Of a stretch of 24,851 bases of DNA, positions 1 through 7,257 are shown one piece after another (within the stretch, counting starts at the first letter, position 1; each line of letters starts with the position of its first letter). The translations under genes and the position numbers were made by a program. The DNA is taken from the NCBI GenBank assembly GCA_030024065.1, contig JASEIE010000014.1:1-24851 (forward strand), read 5' to 3'. This DNA is from Thermodesulfobacteriota bacterium (GTDB lineage: Bacteria > Desulfobacterota > BSN033 > UBA1163). The notes under the pieces were generated by a model. The model was not told where the DNA came from. It did not search any database and worked only from the letters and a program-made list of their open reading frames with translations.

Positions 1-1
1 T

Positions 2-511
2 AATAGAATCTATTCCCATCCCGTTGATAAATCAACGGGTCTCAAATATGATCAGACGGTTATGCTCGCTAACCCCAGCTCACTTAAAAATTATCCCGAC
101 AAACTCCGGCGAGTAAAATATTTCGATGCAGAGAGAAATAAACGCTTTACATTCCTTACCAACAACTTTCTTCTCCCGGCACTTACCATCGCAATGCTCT
201 ACAAGTGCCGCTGGCAAATCGAATTATTTTTCAAATGGATCAAACAACATCTTCGGATTAAGTCGTTTTTTGGCACTTCTGAAAATGCCGTTAAAACCCA
301 AATATGGATCGCCATAGCCGTCTACATTCTTGTTGCTATCATTAAAAAACGACTCAACATGGACATCAGTCTCTACACTATTTTGCAGATTCTAAGTGTC
401 ACCCTTTTTGAAAAAGTTCCGCTAATTCAATTGCTTACAAATTACGATTACAAAAATTATCCAAAAATAGAAAATAGCATGTCTAACCAGCTAACTTTAT
501 TTGACTTTTAA
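2..511 (+). mobile_element. IS4-family transposase, C-terminal part (runs off left edge)
   Basis: The reading frame is open from base 2 and ends at the TAA at 509-511. It encodes the last ~170 residues of a DDE transposase that would cut and rejoin the ends of its own insertion sequence. The segment YKCRWQIELFFKWIKQHL is the Y-(2)-R-(3)-E-(6)-K signature of IS4-family enzymes and holds the catalytic Glu. The following GTSENAVKTQIWIAIAVYILVAIIKK and LYTILQILSVTLFEK segments are typical of the family's C terminus. An internal ATG at 62 is not the real start. The N-terminal part with the first two Asp residues lies outside the window, so intactness cannot be judged. The stop codon lies about 10-20 bp from where the neighbouring gene's native sequence resumes, so the right IS end is near 511-525. 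It is convergent with the broken lipoprotein gene. Confidence 0.88.
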
Positions 512-1135
512 TTGGACACCCATGACGTGGTATTTCAAATCCATATCTTCAGGAGTGATGACCTTATACCTGCAGAGGTAAGTAGGGTCATACATTTGAA
601 AATAGAATCCACTTGAGAATTTTCCTTCAATTTCAGGCGTCTTTTGTTCTATCGCAACCTTATAATCGACGATGGAGTCCACCGTCACCCCCGGCATGGA
701 AAAGGTAAGCTCTTTATATTCACTATAAGAAGGATAGGAACTGTAAGGGGTAACAACCTTGATGGCATTTTCATTCAAGGGGATGATCTTCCCTTCCGGG
801 GTGATGGTCCTTGCGTAGATGATCGAGGCAGTTTGTGTGCGGGAGTTGTAACCGATCTCGATATCCCCTTTATCTTTTCCTTTCTCATTGAGTACCTTGA
901 AAACCACATGGAGGGTCTCTTTATGTCTTCCATCCTCAAAAACCTCTACAATACTCTCATCCAATAAGTTAATAATGCCAGCATCAGGATATAACTCGGC
1001 TGGTGGTGCATTCCGGATGAGCTGACTCACTTCATCTTCAACGGGCCCTCCAGGTTTCAATTGGTTAGGGATACAGGATGAGGCTAAAAAGATCAGGATC
1101 AAAATAATAAATTTTGAAAAGTTTATTTTCTTCAT
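497..1135 (-). pseudogene. DUF3857-type lipoprotein, 3' end removed by IS insertion
   Basis: The product begins with a lipoprotein signal peptide: Lys-rich start, hydrophobic run at residues 8-18, and lipobox ASSC with Cys21. It would therefore be a membrane-anchored periplasmic or outer-membrane protein. Residues ~70-200 match the DUF3857 domain, which usually precedes a transglutaminase-like domain in proteins of around 600 residues. Its biochemical role is not established. Here the frame ends after ~204 native residues, and the last six (VQLKVK) are read from the end of the adjacent insertion sequence, so the transglutaminase part is missing. The start is convincing: GGAGG lies 6 nt upstream of an ATG that overlaps the TGA of the TPR gene (ATGA), indicating translational coupling. 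The missing 3' part may survive beyond the left IS end, outside the window. Confidence 0.8.
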
Positions 1136-1578
1136 TTTCTTCCTCCAGATGAAATTGGACCCTTGTCACATGGCTTAATTCGCTTCATAATAGATTGGTG
1201 TCTTATCAGATAATTTTCCTTAAGTTCCTTAATAGATCTCTCCGATTCCAAGACATAGACGTGATTCCGTCCCAATTCATTCTTCAGATCAACGATCTTC
1301 TGATATTCACTCAAAGCCAAACCAAAATGACCCATTTTCTGATAAATCCGCGCCAGACTGAACCGGGGCTCACCTTTTTTCGGAGCCTTTCGAATGATCT
1401 CCCGATAGGCAGCAATAGCCTTATTCCACTTCTCTTCACGGAGCAACCTTTGCGCCTTGTCCATATCATTCTGATAGGATTGGCTCTCATAGGAAGGGCT
1501 TGAAGAATCAGGCCCACAGATCAGAGAAACATAAATGGATGAGATGACTCTTTGCTCGTCTCCGTCCGTAGGCTCCAT
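1132..1578 (-). CDS. small tetratricopeptide-repeat protein
   Basis: Residues ~39-66 (DKAQRLLREEKWNKAIAAYREIIRKAP) and ~72-101 (FSLARIYQKMGHFGLALSEYQKIV) form two TPR helical hairpins, a scaffold for protein-protein contacts. The C terminus is charged. The gene overlaps the following DUF3857 lipoprotein by 4 nt, so the two proteins probably work together at the envelope. The 5' end is uncertain. An ATG at 1578 and a TTG at 1587 are both possible, neither has a Shine-Dalgarno, and a hairpin sits immediately upstream at 1588-1613. Residues ~12-24 (VISSIYVSLIC) resemble the end of a lipoprotein signal peptide with a damaged N terminus. The first codons may thus be repeat-derived or rewritten. 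Confidence 0.6.
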   Translation of the reverse strand: MEPTDGDEQRVISSIYVSLICGPDSSSPSYESQSYQNDMDKAQRLLREEKWNKAIAAYREIIRKAPKKGEPRFSLARIYQKMGHFGLALSEYQKIVDLKNELGRNHVYVLESERSIKELKENYLIRHQSIMKRIKPCDKGPISSGGRK

Positions 1579-1587
1579 AAAATACAA

Positions 1588-1620
1588 GGGGCGAACCCAA
1601 TTGAGTTCGCCCCATTTTTT
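1588..1620 (+). terminator. terminator-like hairpin between two minus-strand genes
   Basis: A perfect 9-bp stem, GGGGCGAAC (1588-1596) with GTTCGCCCC (1605-1613), encloses an 8-nt loop. ATTTTTT follows on the plus strand and TTGTATTTT on the minus strand, so it could act as an intrinsic terminator in either direction. In the minus direction it would end transcription of the 96-aa gene. The shape also fits a small dispersed palindromic repeat; this cannot be decided here. Confidence 0.55.
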
Positions 1621-1658
1621 ATAATTAATTTTTGATGGGTTGCCCCTCAGCTCTTTCT

Positions 1659-1949
1659 TTATCCCTTGACCGCCTGGTCCATCAGCTTAGATATCCCAAA
1701 TAACTCTTCTCTGGTAAACACCCCCTTTTCCACAAGCCACCTGGTATCGCTCCTTAACCTCAACTCACTGGGCACAACGAACATCGCTTTCTTATCTTTT
1801 ACCATATGGCCAAAAGTCACGTTTGCCCATCTCATCCCCGATTCAACCTGCGTCAATCCCCTCGGGTCTTTCCTTCTCTCTATCAACATACCCATCAGCT
1901 CACCTTTCTTAAGCTCATAATTTTTGGAAAAGACTTTATAGATGATCAT
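1659..1949 (-). CDS. conserved-looking 96-aa protein, function unknown
   Basis: I do not recognise a named family. The 96-residue product is soluble, charged and lacks membrane segments or a signal peptide. It has a compact mixed alpha/beta look, with a central RWANVTFGHMVKDKKAMFVVPSELRL segment and a C-terminal segment that looks helical (TREELFGISKLMDQAVKG). The ATG at 1949 is the only good start, with a purine-rich but very close GGCGGG upstream. It ends 46 bp before the terminator-like hairpin, which suits a short transcription unit. Codon use and a lack of frameshifts suggest a real gene, but no role can be inferred. Confidence 0.5.
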   Translation of the reverse strand: MIIYKVFSKNYELKKGELMGMLIERRKDPRGLTQVESGMRWANVTFGHMVKDKKAMFVVPSELRLRSDTRWLVEKGVFTREELFGISKLMDQAVKG

Positions 1950-2089
1950 CCCGCCACTCGCCTAAATATATTGCCAATTTTTAAAACCAATCTCACAACC
2001 TAATGCCCTCAGGGTCTTTCAAAATCCATGGGGACATCTCTGCATTTTTCATTAAGCCAGTTTATACTTGCTGGGAATCCCAATTCTTT

Positions 2090-2305
2090 TTACAAAACCC
2101 TCAGTCTCCTTCTTCTGTATCCGGCGGGAATAAAATCATCCTTCTCTTTATCCTCTATCTTTTTAATCGCCAAGTCCAGAAGGATTTCCCTCTCTTCCGG
2201 ATCCCTTGCAATCTGTTTTCTGTATCTCCTGAGTCCAGCCTCTTCCCTTAAGAGGAGAAAATCTGTCGGCGATAAATCTTCATATTTTTTAACACGCACC
2301 TTCAT
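2090..2305 (-). CDS. 71-aa partner of the nucleotidyltransferase-like gene
   Basis: A small, very charged protein (many Arg, Lys, Glu and Asp) ending in a basic tail, AGYRRRRLRVL. No family is recognised. Its ATG overlaps the TGA of the upstream nucleotidyltransferase gene (ATGA), so the two are translationally coupled and probably act together. A small basic/acidic partner next to a standalone nucleotidyltransferase-fold protein resembles toxin-antitoxin or MNT/HEPN-like gene pairs, but no HEPN Rx4-6H motif is visible, so this is only a suggestion from context. Confidence 0.5.
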   Translation of the reverse strand: MKVRVKKYEDLSPTDFLLLREEAGLRRYRKQIARDPEEREILLDLAIKKIEDKEKDDFIPAGYRRRRLRVL

Positions 2306-2868
2306 TTCTCTGCCTTACTCCTTAATTCCAAAAGGTCTGATAGAGTGTCATTGTGAGGCGCTATTGCCTTCTTTTGCGTATAATCCCAGTCCAATTCCTT
2401 TTGATATCTCCTTATAAGGAGCTCCGCCATTTCACAGTCTATTTGCGATTTCCAATGCTTGCAGGCATTCAGGCGGTCTATGATCAAGTCTTCTATGCCT
2501 ATAATTTTGCATTGAAGGTCTTCCCCAAATTCGACAATCTCAATAGGGGCGTCTTCCCCCGCTAAAATAGACGCGGGGGACTCTATCGCCATCCCCAATT
2601 CCTCATTAACCCAGTACCTACCTTTTTTATCAAAACCTATCTCTTTTAAGACAGCATCGAGAGCCTCCCTGTCGGCGTAGGCCAAGTCTATATCTGCAGT
2701 AAAAAAGACTTCCCTCGAGTAGTATGATAGGGCACAACCGCCGATAACGACAGGCGTATCTTTACCTTGTCTTTTAAGAAGATAACTCACCAGGGCCACC
2801 ATAAGAAGCTGCCTTTTCAGAGGCGATTCTGTCTTCTTAATATTTTTGAGCACTTCCTTTATATCCAT
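2302..2868 (-). CDS. nucleotidyltransferase-fold protein (DUF6036/AbiEii-like)
   Basis: Residues 41-62 (VIGGCALSYYSREVFFTADIDL) show the polymerase-beta nucleotidyltransferase signature: a GG pair at 43-44, then D59-x-D61 after a helix. A third acidic residue is probably in the PIEIVEF strand near 110-113. Such proteins transfer nucleotides to a substrate that may be RNA, protein or an antibiotic. Those of the DUF6036 and AbiEii groups often belong to toxin-antitoxin or phage-defence pairs. The KIIGIEDLIIDRLNA segment is also typical of that group. Length from the ATG at 2868 is 188 aa; a TTG at 2889 would add seven residues, and neither has a clear Shine-Dalgarno. The gene overlaps the 71-aa gene by 4 nt. 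Fold assignment is fairly sure, biological role is not. Confidence 0.7.
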   Translation of the reverse strand: MDIKEVLKNIKKTESPLKRQLLMVALVSYLLKRQGKDTPVVIGGCALSYYSREVFFTADIDLAYADREALDAVLKEIGFDKKGRYWVNEELGMAIESPASILAGEDAPIEIVEFGEDLQCKIIGIEDLIIDRLNACKHWKSQIDCEMAELLIRRYQKELDWDYTQKKAIAPHNDTLSDLLELRSKAEK

Positions 2869-2916
2869 TGCAGTTTTGGATGATAACAACTATTCGGGAT
2901 TACTACAAGCATCATT

Positions 2917-3171
2917 TTGGCTTTATCTGCAATTCAGACACTGGACTTCAGACGTTAGACATCAGACTTCTCTAATATAGGAAATTAACTCTATTCCACT
3001 CTTTTGAAATTCTTTCGTATATGCAAGAGTGTCATTCCTTCTGGTAGCTGCCAGCCGTTCGGCTAATCTCATGCCGAAGCCTTATCCGTGTGTATTCTCT
3101 AGCCATTTTTCTTTCTTCAGTCTAATGTCTGAGGTCTATAGTCCTACTGTCTGAATCACAGTTGGCTTTAT
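2917..3171. repeat. 235-bp MITE-like element flanked by 10-bp direct repeat
   Basis: This stretch has no plausible gene. TTGGCTTTAT occurs perfectly at 2917-2926 and 3162-3171. Between them, 2927-3161 begins CTGCAATTCAGACA and ends TGTCTGAATCACAG, whose reverse complement matches the start at 12 of 14 positions. The similarity continues inward as degenerate TCAGAC/TTAGAC words for about 45 bp on each side. This is the structure of a small non-autonomous insertion with terminal inverted repeats and a target-site duplication. The interior contains a small AGCCGTTCGGCT hairpin near 3053-3064. The rest of the gap up to the hydrolase stop at 3221 shows nothing further. Confidence 0.65.
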
Positions 3172-3220
3172 TGGCCATAGAATTCAGAAGGACTCATTAC
3201 AATCCACTCATTCTCTTTCA

Positions 3221-3928
3221 TTACAGATACCTCTTAAACCACTCCGTGGTGAGTTCGATGGCGCGCTGACGGTGTTTGGGTTCGGTGAGGCGATGGTCCG
3301 CGCCTCCGATCACATGGATCTCCTTCGGCAAGCTGAGGTGGCGAAAGATCCCATAGGCCTGTTCGATCGGAACGAGTTCATCCTCTTCACCGTGGATGAC
3401 CAGGCAATTCGAAATCCGAGGTAAAAGAGGAAGCAGCCGATGCCTTGGCAGATCTTCAAAAAAGGCTTCCGGAGGCAGTGGCGTCTCCTCATCCCTCTCC
3501 TTCGACTCAAAGTCATCCATATGAAAAGGGGTGGCCCAGACCACCACAGCCTGGATCTCTTCATCCCTCGAAGCCCTGATCAGAGAGAGAAAGCCTCCGA
3601 GACTTGACCCCAGCAATCCGATCCGATTTCCAAGACCTGGATAAGACCGCACAAAATCGATGGCAGAGCTGAGATCGACCAGTTTTTTACTGACTGTATT
3701 GTCCTCCTCCCCTCCTTCGCTCTCTCCAATTCCCCTGAAATCGAAGCGAAGCATGGCTATTCCTTCCTTTGAAATTTGTTCTCCAAGAGCAATATATTTT
3801 TCGCTGTTCTTACTGGAGAGAAGACCGTGGGAAGCAATCACACAGGGAGGATGTTCTTCATCCGGAAGATGGAGGATCCCTGAAATTTTGTGACCCTCAC
3901 TCATAAAGGAAACTTTTTCTGTTCTCAT
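3221..3928 (-). CDS. alpha/beta hydrolase (serine esterase/peptidase-like)
   Basis: A 235-aa single-domain alpha/beta hydrolase, probably cytoplasmic, with no signal peptide. The full catalytic triad is visible: nucleophile Ser109 in the elbow GSSLG, Asp183 in HGEEDELVP, and His212 in GADHRL. An HG motif at 34-35 (ASHGLLSS) supplies the oxyanion-hole region, and DFRGIGES (63-70) is a family hallmark. The length fits small esterases and acyl-peptidase-like enzymes; the substrate cannot be read from sequence. The ATG at 3928 is chosen because GAGG lies about 7 nt upstream. A GTG at 3955 would add nine residues read from the adjacent repeat words. The gene follows the radical SAM gene after a ~290-bp repeat-filled gap. 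Confidence 0.85.
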   Translation of the reverse strand: MRTEKVSFMSEGHKISGILHLPDEEHPPCVIASHGLLSSKNSEKYIALGEQISKEGIAMLRFDFRGIGESEGGEEDNTVSKKLVDLSSAIDFVRSYPGLGNRIGLLGSSLGGFLSLIRASRDEEIQAVVVWATPFHMDDFESKERDEETPLPPEAFFEDLPRHRLLPLLPRISNCLVIHGEEDELVPIEQAYGIFRHLSLPKEIHVIGGADHRLTEPKHRQRAIELTTEWFKRYL

Positions 3929-3930
3929 AT

Positions 3931-4034
3931 CGTGCCTCGTGTTTCGTGCCTGCACGACGAAGTGCTGCGTTTCGGCACGCAGGCGTGTCCGTGTCCCTGC
4001 CTACCGGCAGGCAGGCGTCATCCGTGTCCGCTAC
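3931..4034. repeat. CGTGCC/GTGTCC word repeat with a GGCAGGCAGG palindrome
   Basis: The stretch is built from imperfect copies of CGTGCC, CGTGTT and GTGTCC words and includes the perfect palindrome TCGTGC-CT-GCACGA. Inside it, 3996-4015 is CCTGCCTACCGGCAGGCAGG, identical over 20 bp to 23949-23968 in the mraZ-rsmH gap. The hydrolase Shine-Dalgarno (GAGG) lies in the first of these words. No open frame here is convincing. Confidence 0.7.
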
Positions 4035-4040
4035 ATAATC

Positions 4041-4164
4041 CCTCCCAGCCTCCCTTTACCCTCCGGGTCAGAGACCCTATCTACCGCCAGGCAGGCGCTC
4101 TGGGTCGGAGACCAAAGGGAGGGGTTAGATTCTCCTCCTTTTCTAAAAGGGACCAGAGGGGGAT
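4041..4164. repeat. nested palindromic repeats of the CCTCCCTTT...AAAGGGAGG type
   Basis: CCTCCCTTT (4049-4057) pairs with AAAGGGAGG (4114-4122). Between them lie two near-identical GGTC(A/G)GAGACC palindromes (around 4066-4076 and 4103-4113) and a one-base variant of the GGCAGGCAGG word (4081-4097). A second palindrome of the same kind follows (CTCCTTTT and AAAAGGGA near 4135-4152), set in the frame ATCC..CC typical of this repeat. The arrangement looks like one repeat inserted into another. No gene is supported here. Confidence 0.65.
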
Positions 4165-4169
4165 TATTT

Positions 4170-4216
4170 GTCCATTGCCCATTGTCCATCGTCCATTGTT
4201 CATCGTTTGTTCATCG
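4170..4216. repeat. CCATTG/TTCATCG short-word repeat after the radical SAM stop
   Basis: Seven or more imperfect tandem copies of a ~7-nt word (TCCATTG, CCCATTG, TCCATCG, TTCATCG) directly abut the stop codon at 4217-4219. The same word family follows the murG stop at 12899-12937. Confidence 0.7.
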
Positions 4217-5902
4217 TTAAATAGCTTCTTCCATCGCCTTGAGATACTCCTCCTTCAATTTTTCTTTCGCGATGCCGTGGTCGATGAAATCCCAGGGAAA
4301 GATCTCGTCCAGATCCCTTTTCCGGTAAACATAGAAGTCGGGATTGATGCTCGTCCCACGGAGGGCTTGATCCCAATTCCCTTGATGGCGATGGACTAAC
4401 ATTAAAATCTTTCCCACTTTTCGATCTCCCCTCGAGAGCAGGGCCTGGATATAGGCCCATTTCGGCAGGTCATGAATCATCTCGATGTTGCGCTCCCCTT
4501 TGAGCCCACCCCTAAGCATCTTCAGCTTCCTCTTCAATTCACTCACCTCTTCAAAGGGGACCCACTGAAAGGGAGTCGCTGGCTTTGGCACAAATGGATT
4601 GACGCTCAGAATTAACTTCCACCTCCTCTTTTCGATCTTCCGGTTGGAGACGATTTGATGCTGAATCTTCCTGGCCATGACGGCAATCGCCTTGACATCC
4701 TCATCGGTCTCAGAAGGAAGCCCGATCAGAAAATAGTTCTTGATCTGTAAGAGTCCATTCTCAAATAGGGTATGGACGGCCTTTAGAATCTCTTCCTCTT
4801 TATACCCTTTTTTAACGACCTTCCTGAGCCTCTCTGATCCCGCTTCAGGGGCAATGGCCGCACTTCGAGCCCCGCCTCTTCTCAGACATTCGACGAGGGA
4901 AAGTTGAATCGCATCCACTCTTAATGAGGCAAGCGAAATCCCTCCTTCACGGGAGAGGATGTCCTGGCATAATGGAAGGAGATGGGGATAGTCGGAGATA
5001 GCCGTTCCGGCAAGACCGATCCGGTGCGCCTTTAAAAGAGACTTTTGGGTAAGCGATTCGAGTAGAGAGAGGCTTCGATTCCGAAAGGGATGGTAGACAA
5101 AACAAGCTGCACAGAAGCGACACCCCCTGGGGCAACCCCGGTTCACTTCTACTAAAGCCATCTCTTTAAACTCCGTATCCGGGGTGAAGAGAGTCGATTG
5201 GGTCGGGAATCGATCGATCTCAGAGATCCATCTCCGCTTAACCTTCGGGGGCAATCCTGGTTCGGGATCGACCGTTTCTATCCTTCCGTCCTCGGCGTAG
5301 TTAACATGATAAAATCTCGGGACATAGATTCCCTCTGTCCCGGCCAACTTCCTCAATAAATCTTCCCTCCTTTTTCTTGAATGCCGGTAGACCTCTAAAA
5401 GCTCACCGATCACCTCCTCCGCTTCGCCGATGACGAAGAGATCGAAAAACTCACTGAGGGGTTCGGGATTCAGAAAGACGGACACGCCTCCTGCAATGAC
5501 CAGCGGATACTGCTCTCCACGAAGGCGGCTTTCCAGAGGTATTCGGGCCAGGTCCAGAAGTGTGAGGATGTTCAGAAAGTCATTCTCAAAGGAGATGGAA
5601 AAGGCTAAAAGGTCGAAATCGGAAAGAGGCTTCTGGGATTCCAGAGAGAAAAGGGTAGTTTGAGTTTTATGGTATTCTTGGAGGTCTTCTAAATCGGGAA
5701 GGAAGGCCCTCTCACAGACCACATCGTCTTCTGAGTTCAGACATTGATAAACGGTCTGAAATCCCAGATTGGACATTCCCACATGGTAGGAGTTGGGATA
5801 GATGAGACATACGGAAATCCTCCCGCCCCAGGGTTTTCGAACCGTCCCCCTCTCTTTTTCGAGAATCGTTTTGGCCTTCTGAATGAGTTTCCGGGAAACC
5901 AT
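4217..5902 (-). CDS. B12-binding radical SAM protein (TIGR03960-like)
   Basis: A 561-aa protein. The N-terminal ~200 residues form a cobalamin-binding-type Rossmann domain (VCLIYPNSYHVGMSNLGFQ; IAGGVSVFLNPEPLSEFFDLFVIGEAE). The radical SAM core follows with the CxxxCxxC cluster motif at Cys257, Cys261 and Cys264 (RGCPRGCRFC), an extra Cys267, and the later PEAGSERLRKVVKKG and KNYFLIGLPSETDEDV segments. It should bind a 4Fe-4S cluster and cleave S-adenosylmethionine to a radical; the substrate is unknown. Homologues often stand beside or are fused to a DUF2344 domain, which is absent here. It starts 113 bp downstream of ftsZ; the ATG at 5902 gives the expected family N terminus but has no clear Shine-Dalgarno. 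It may be read through from the dcw operon. Confidence 0.85.
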   Translation of the reverse strand: MVSRKLIQKAKTILEKERGTVRKPWGGRISVCLIYPNSYHVGMSNLGFQTVYQCLNSEDDVVCERAFLPDLEDLQEYHKTQTTLFSLESQKPLSDFDLLAFSISFENDFLNILTLLDLARIPLESRLRGEQYPLVIAGGVSVFLNPEPLSEFFDLFVIGEAEEVIGELLEVYRHSRKRREDLLRKLAGTEGIYVPRFYHVNYAEDGRIETVDPEPGLPPKVKRRWISEIDRFPTQSTLFTPDTEFKEMALVEVNRGCPRGCRFCAACFVYHPFRNRSLSLLESLTQKSLLKAHRIGLAGTAISDYPHLLPLCQDILSREGGISLASLRVDAIQLSLVECLRRGGARSAAIAPEAGSERLRKVVKKGYKEEEILKAVHTLFENGLLQIKNYFLIGLPSETDEDVKAIAVMARKIQHQIVSNRKIEKRRWKLILSVNPFVPKPATPFQWVPFEEVSELKRKLKMLRGGLKGERNIEMIHDLPKWAYIQALLSRGDRKVGKILMLVHRHQGNWDQALRGTSINPDFYVYRKRDLDEIFPWDFIDHGIAKEKLKEEYLKAMEEAI

Positions 5903-5977
5903 GGTCAGTGGATCGTAGAATGTAGATAGTCGTAACTACACTATAACAGATTTCCACACATTCATGGAATATTTCTT

Positions 5978-6015
5978 TCGACCACCTACCACTTTCCACC
6001 TACCACGTTCCAGCC
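5978..6015. repeat. CCACCTACCAC short-word repeat after the ftsZ stop
   Basis: Imperfect repeats CCACCTACCAC, TTTCCACCTACCAC and GTTCCAG directly follow the ftsZ stop (6016-6018). The rest of the gap up to the radical SAM start is AT-richer, with GTAGAATGTAGATAGTCG-like words. A TATAGT hexamer near 5939-5944 (minus strand) could be a weak -10, but no matching -35 is seen. Confidence 0.55.
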
Positions 6016-7236
6016 TCAGTCGGCCTGCTTCCTTAAGAACGTCGGGATGTCAAAACGATCCTGATCTTCGATAGAGAAATCGGAAGACGGCTCCAATTTC
6101 AACTCATCGAATCGTTCGTTGACCTTCACCCTCCTCATAAAAGTGGGGATCTCCCGGTTGCCTTCCTTGACGCTGATGGAAAAGGGAGGAATCTCTTTGC
6201 TGCGCTCTTTAATACCAAATTGAATGGGAGGAACTTTCTTGAGCCGGGATGCAATCGTCTTCTCCATTGTCTTCTCCACACCCTTTCCGAAGCCGGTGGC
6301 GATGACGGTCACCCGGACTTCATCTCTCATCGCATGGTCGATCACCATTCCCCAGATGATATTGGCATCTTCGTGAGCCTCCTTCTGGATGAGAGTGGTG
6401 GCTTCATTGATCTCGCTGAGGGTCATACTCTCTCCGCCGGTGATATTGATGAGAAGACCTCTGGCTCCCTCAATCGTGATATCTTCGAGGAGGGGACTGG
6501 AGATCGCCTTCTGGGCTGCCTCCATTGATCGATTCTCGCCCGAGGCAATCCCTGTTCCCATTAATGCCATTCCCGTCTCAGACATGACGGTTCGAACATC
6601 GGCAAAGTCAAGATTGATGATCCCGTGGCCGACGATGATATCCGAAATCCCTTTGGCGGCATGATAGAGGATTTCGTCCGCCTTCTTGAAGGCCTCTATC
6701 AGGGTCATATTCTTTCCGCTGACGCTGAGGAGTCGCTGGTTCGGAATGGTGATCAGGGCATCTGCTGTCATTTTCAGATTGGCTAGTCCCTCTTCAGCCT
6801 GCTTCATCCTCCTCTTCCCCTCAAAATGGAAGGGTTTCGTGACGATGGCTACGGTGAGGGCGCCCATCTCACGAGCGACCTCAGCAACCACGGGCGCTCC
6901 ACCCGTACCGGTTCCACCGCCCAAACCGGCTGTGATGAAGACCATGTCCGCTCCTTTCAGGACCTCGCGGATCATATCCACATCCTCAAGGGCGGCCTTT
7001 CTTCCAACCTCCGGATTGGCTCCGGCGCCCAGGCCTTTTGTCAGACTGGCGCCCAGTTGTAGTTTCATGGGAGCAAGATTTGCCGCCAATGCCTGAGCAT
7101 CGGTATTGGCTGCGACAAATTCAACTCCGTTGAGTTGAGAGGAAATCATGGTGCTGATCGCATTGTTTCCCCCTCCCCCAATCCCGATGATCTTAACCTT
7201 GGCGGCCATATTTCTGTTCTCGTCGAACTCGATCAT
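6016..7236 (-). CDS. ftsZ: cell division GTPase FtsZ
   Basis: The tubulin-like GTPase that polymerises into the Z-ring at midcell and recruits the divisome. GGGTGTG at 106-112 is the tubulin signature, GIGGGGNNA at 18-26 the phosphate-binding N terminus, and NLDFAD at 208-213 the T7 loop with the two catalytic Asp residues. At 406 aa it has normal length. The extreme C terminus [12 protein letters not shown] is the conserved peptide that binds FtsA and other partners. The linker before it holds two more motifs of the same form, KEIPPF (347-352) and REIPTFMRR (361-369), which is unusual. The start is secure: GGAGGAG lies just upstream of the ATG. It is the last gene of the dcw cluster. Confidence 0.98.
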   Translation of the reverse strand: MIEFDENRNMAAKVKIIGIGGGGNNAISTMISSQLNGVEFVAANTDAQALAANLAPMKLQLGASLTKGLGAGANPEVGRKAALEDVDMIREVLKGADMVFITAGLGGGTGTGGAPVVAEVAREMGALTVAIVTKPFHFEGKRRMKQAEEGLANLKMTADALITIPNQRLLSVSGKNMTLIEAFKKADEILYHAAKGISDIIVGHGIINLDFADVRTVMSETGMALMGTGIASGENRSMEAAQKAISSPLLEDITIEGARGLLINITGGESMTLSEINEATTLIQKEAHEDANIIWGMVIDHAMRDEVRVTVIATGFGKGVEKTMEKTIASRLKKVPPIQFGIKERSKEIPPFSISVKEGNREIPTFMRRVKVNERFDELKLEPSSDFSIEDQDRFDIPTFLRKQAD

Positions 7237-7257
7237 ATTCTCCTCCTTCTCTCAAAA

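Noticed and set aside
1950..2089. Possible small gene or site in the gap between the 71-aa and 96-aa genes
   Set aside because: No supported reading frame, hairpin or repeat could be seen.
4170..4216. Possible CRISPR-like array from repeated CCATTG/TTCATCG words
   Set aside because: The words are 7-8 nt, tandem and degenerate, with no spacers; no cas gene is near.
3890..4399. 169-aa plus-strand open frame across the gap before the radical SAM gene
   Set aside because: Most of it is translated repeat DNA, and the remainder is antisense to the radical SAM gene.
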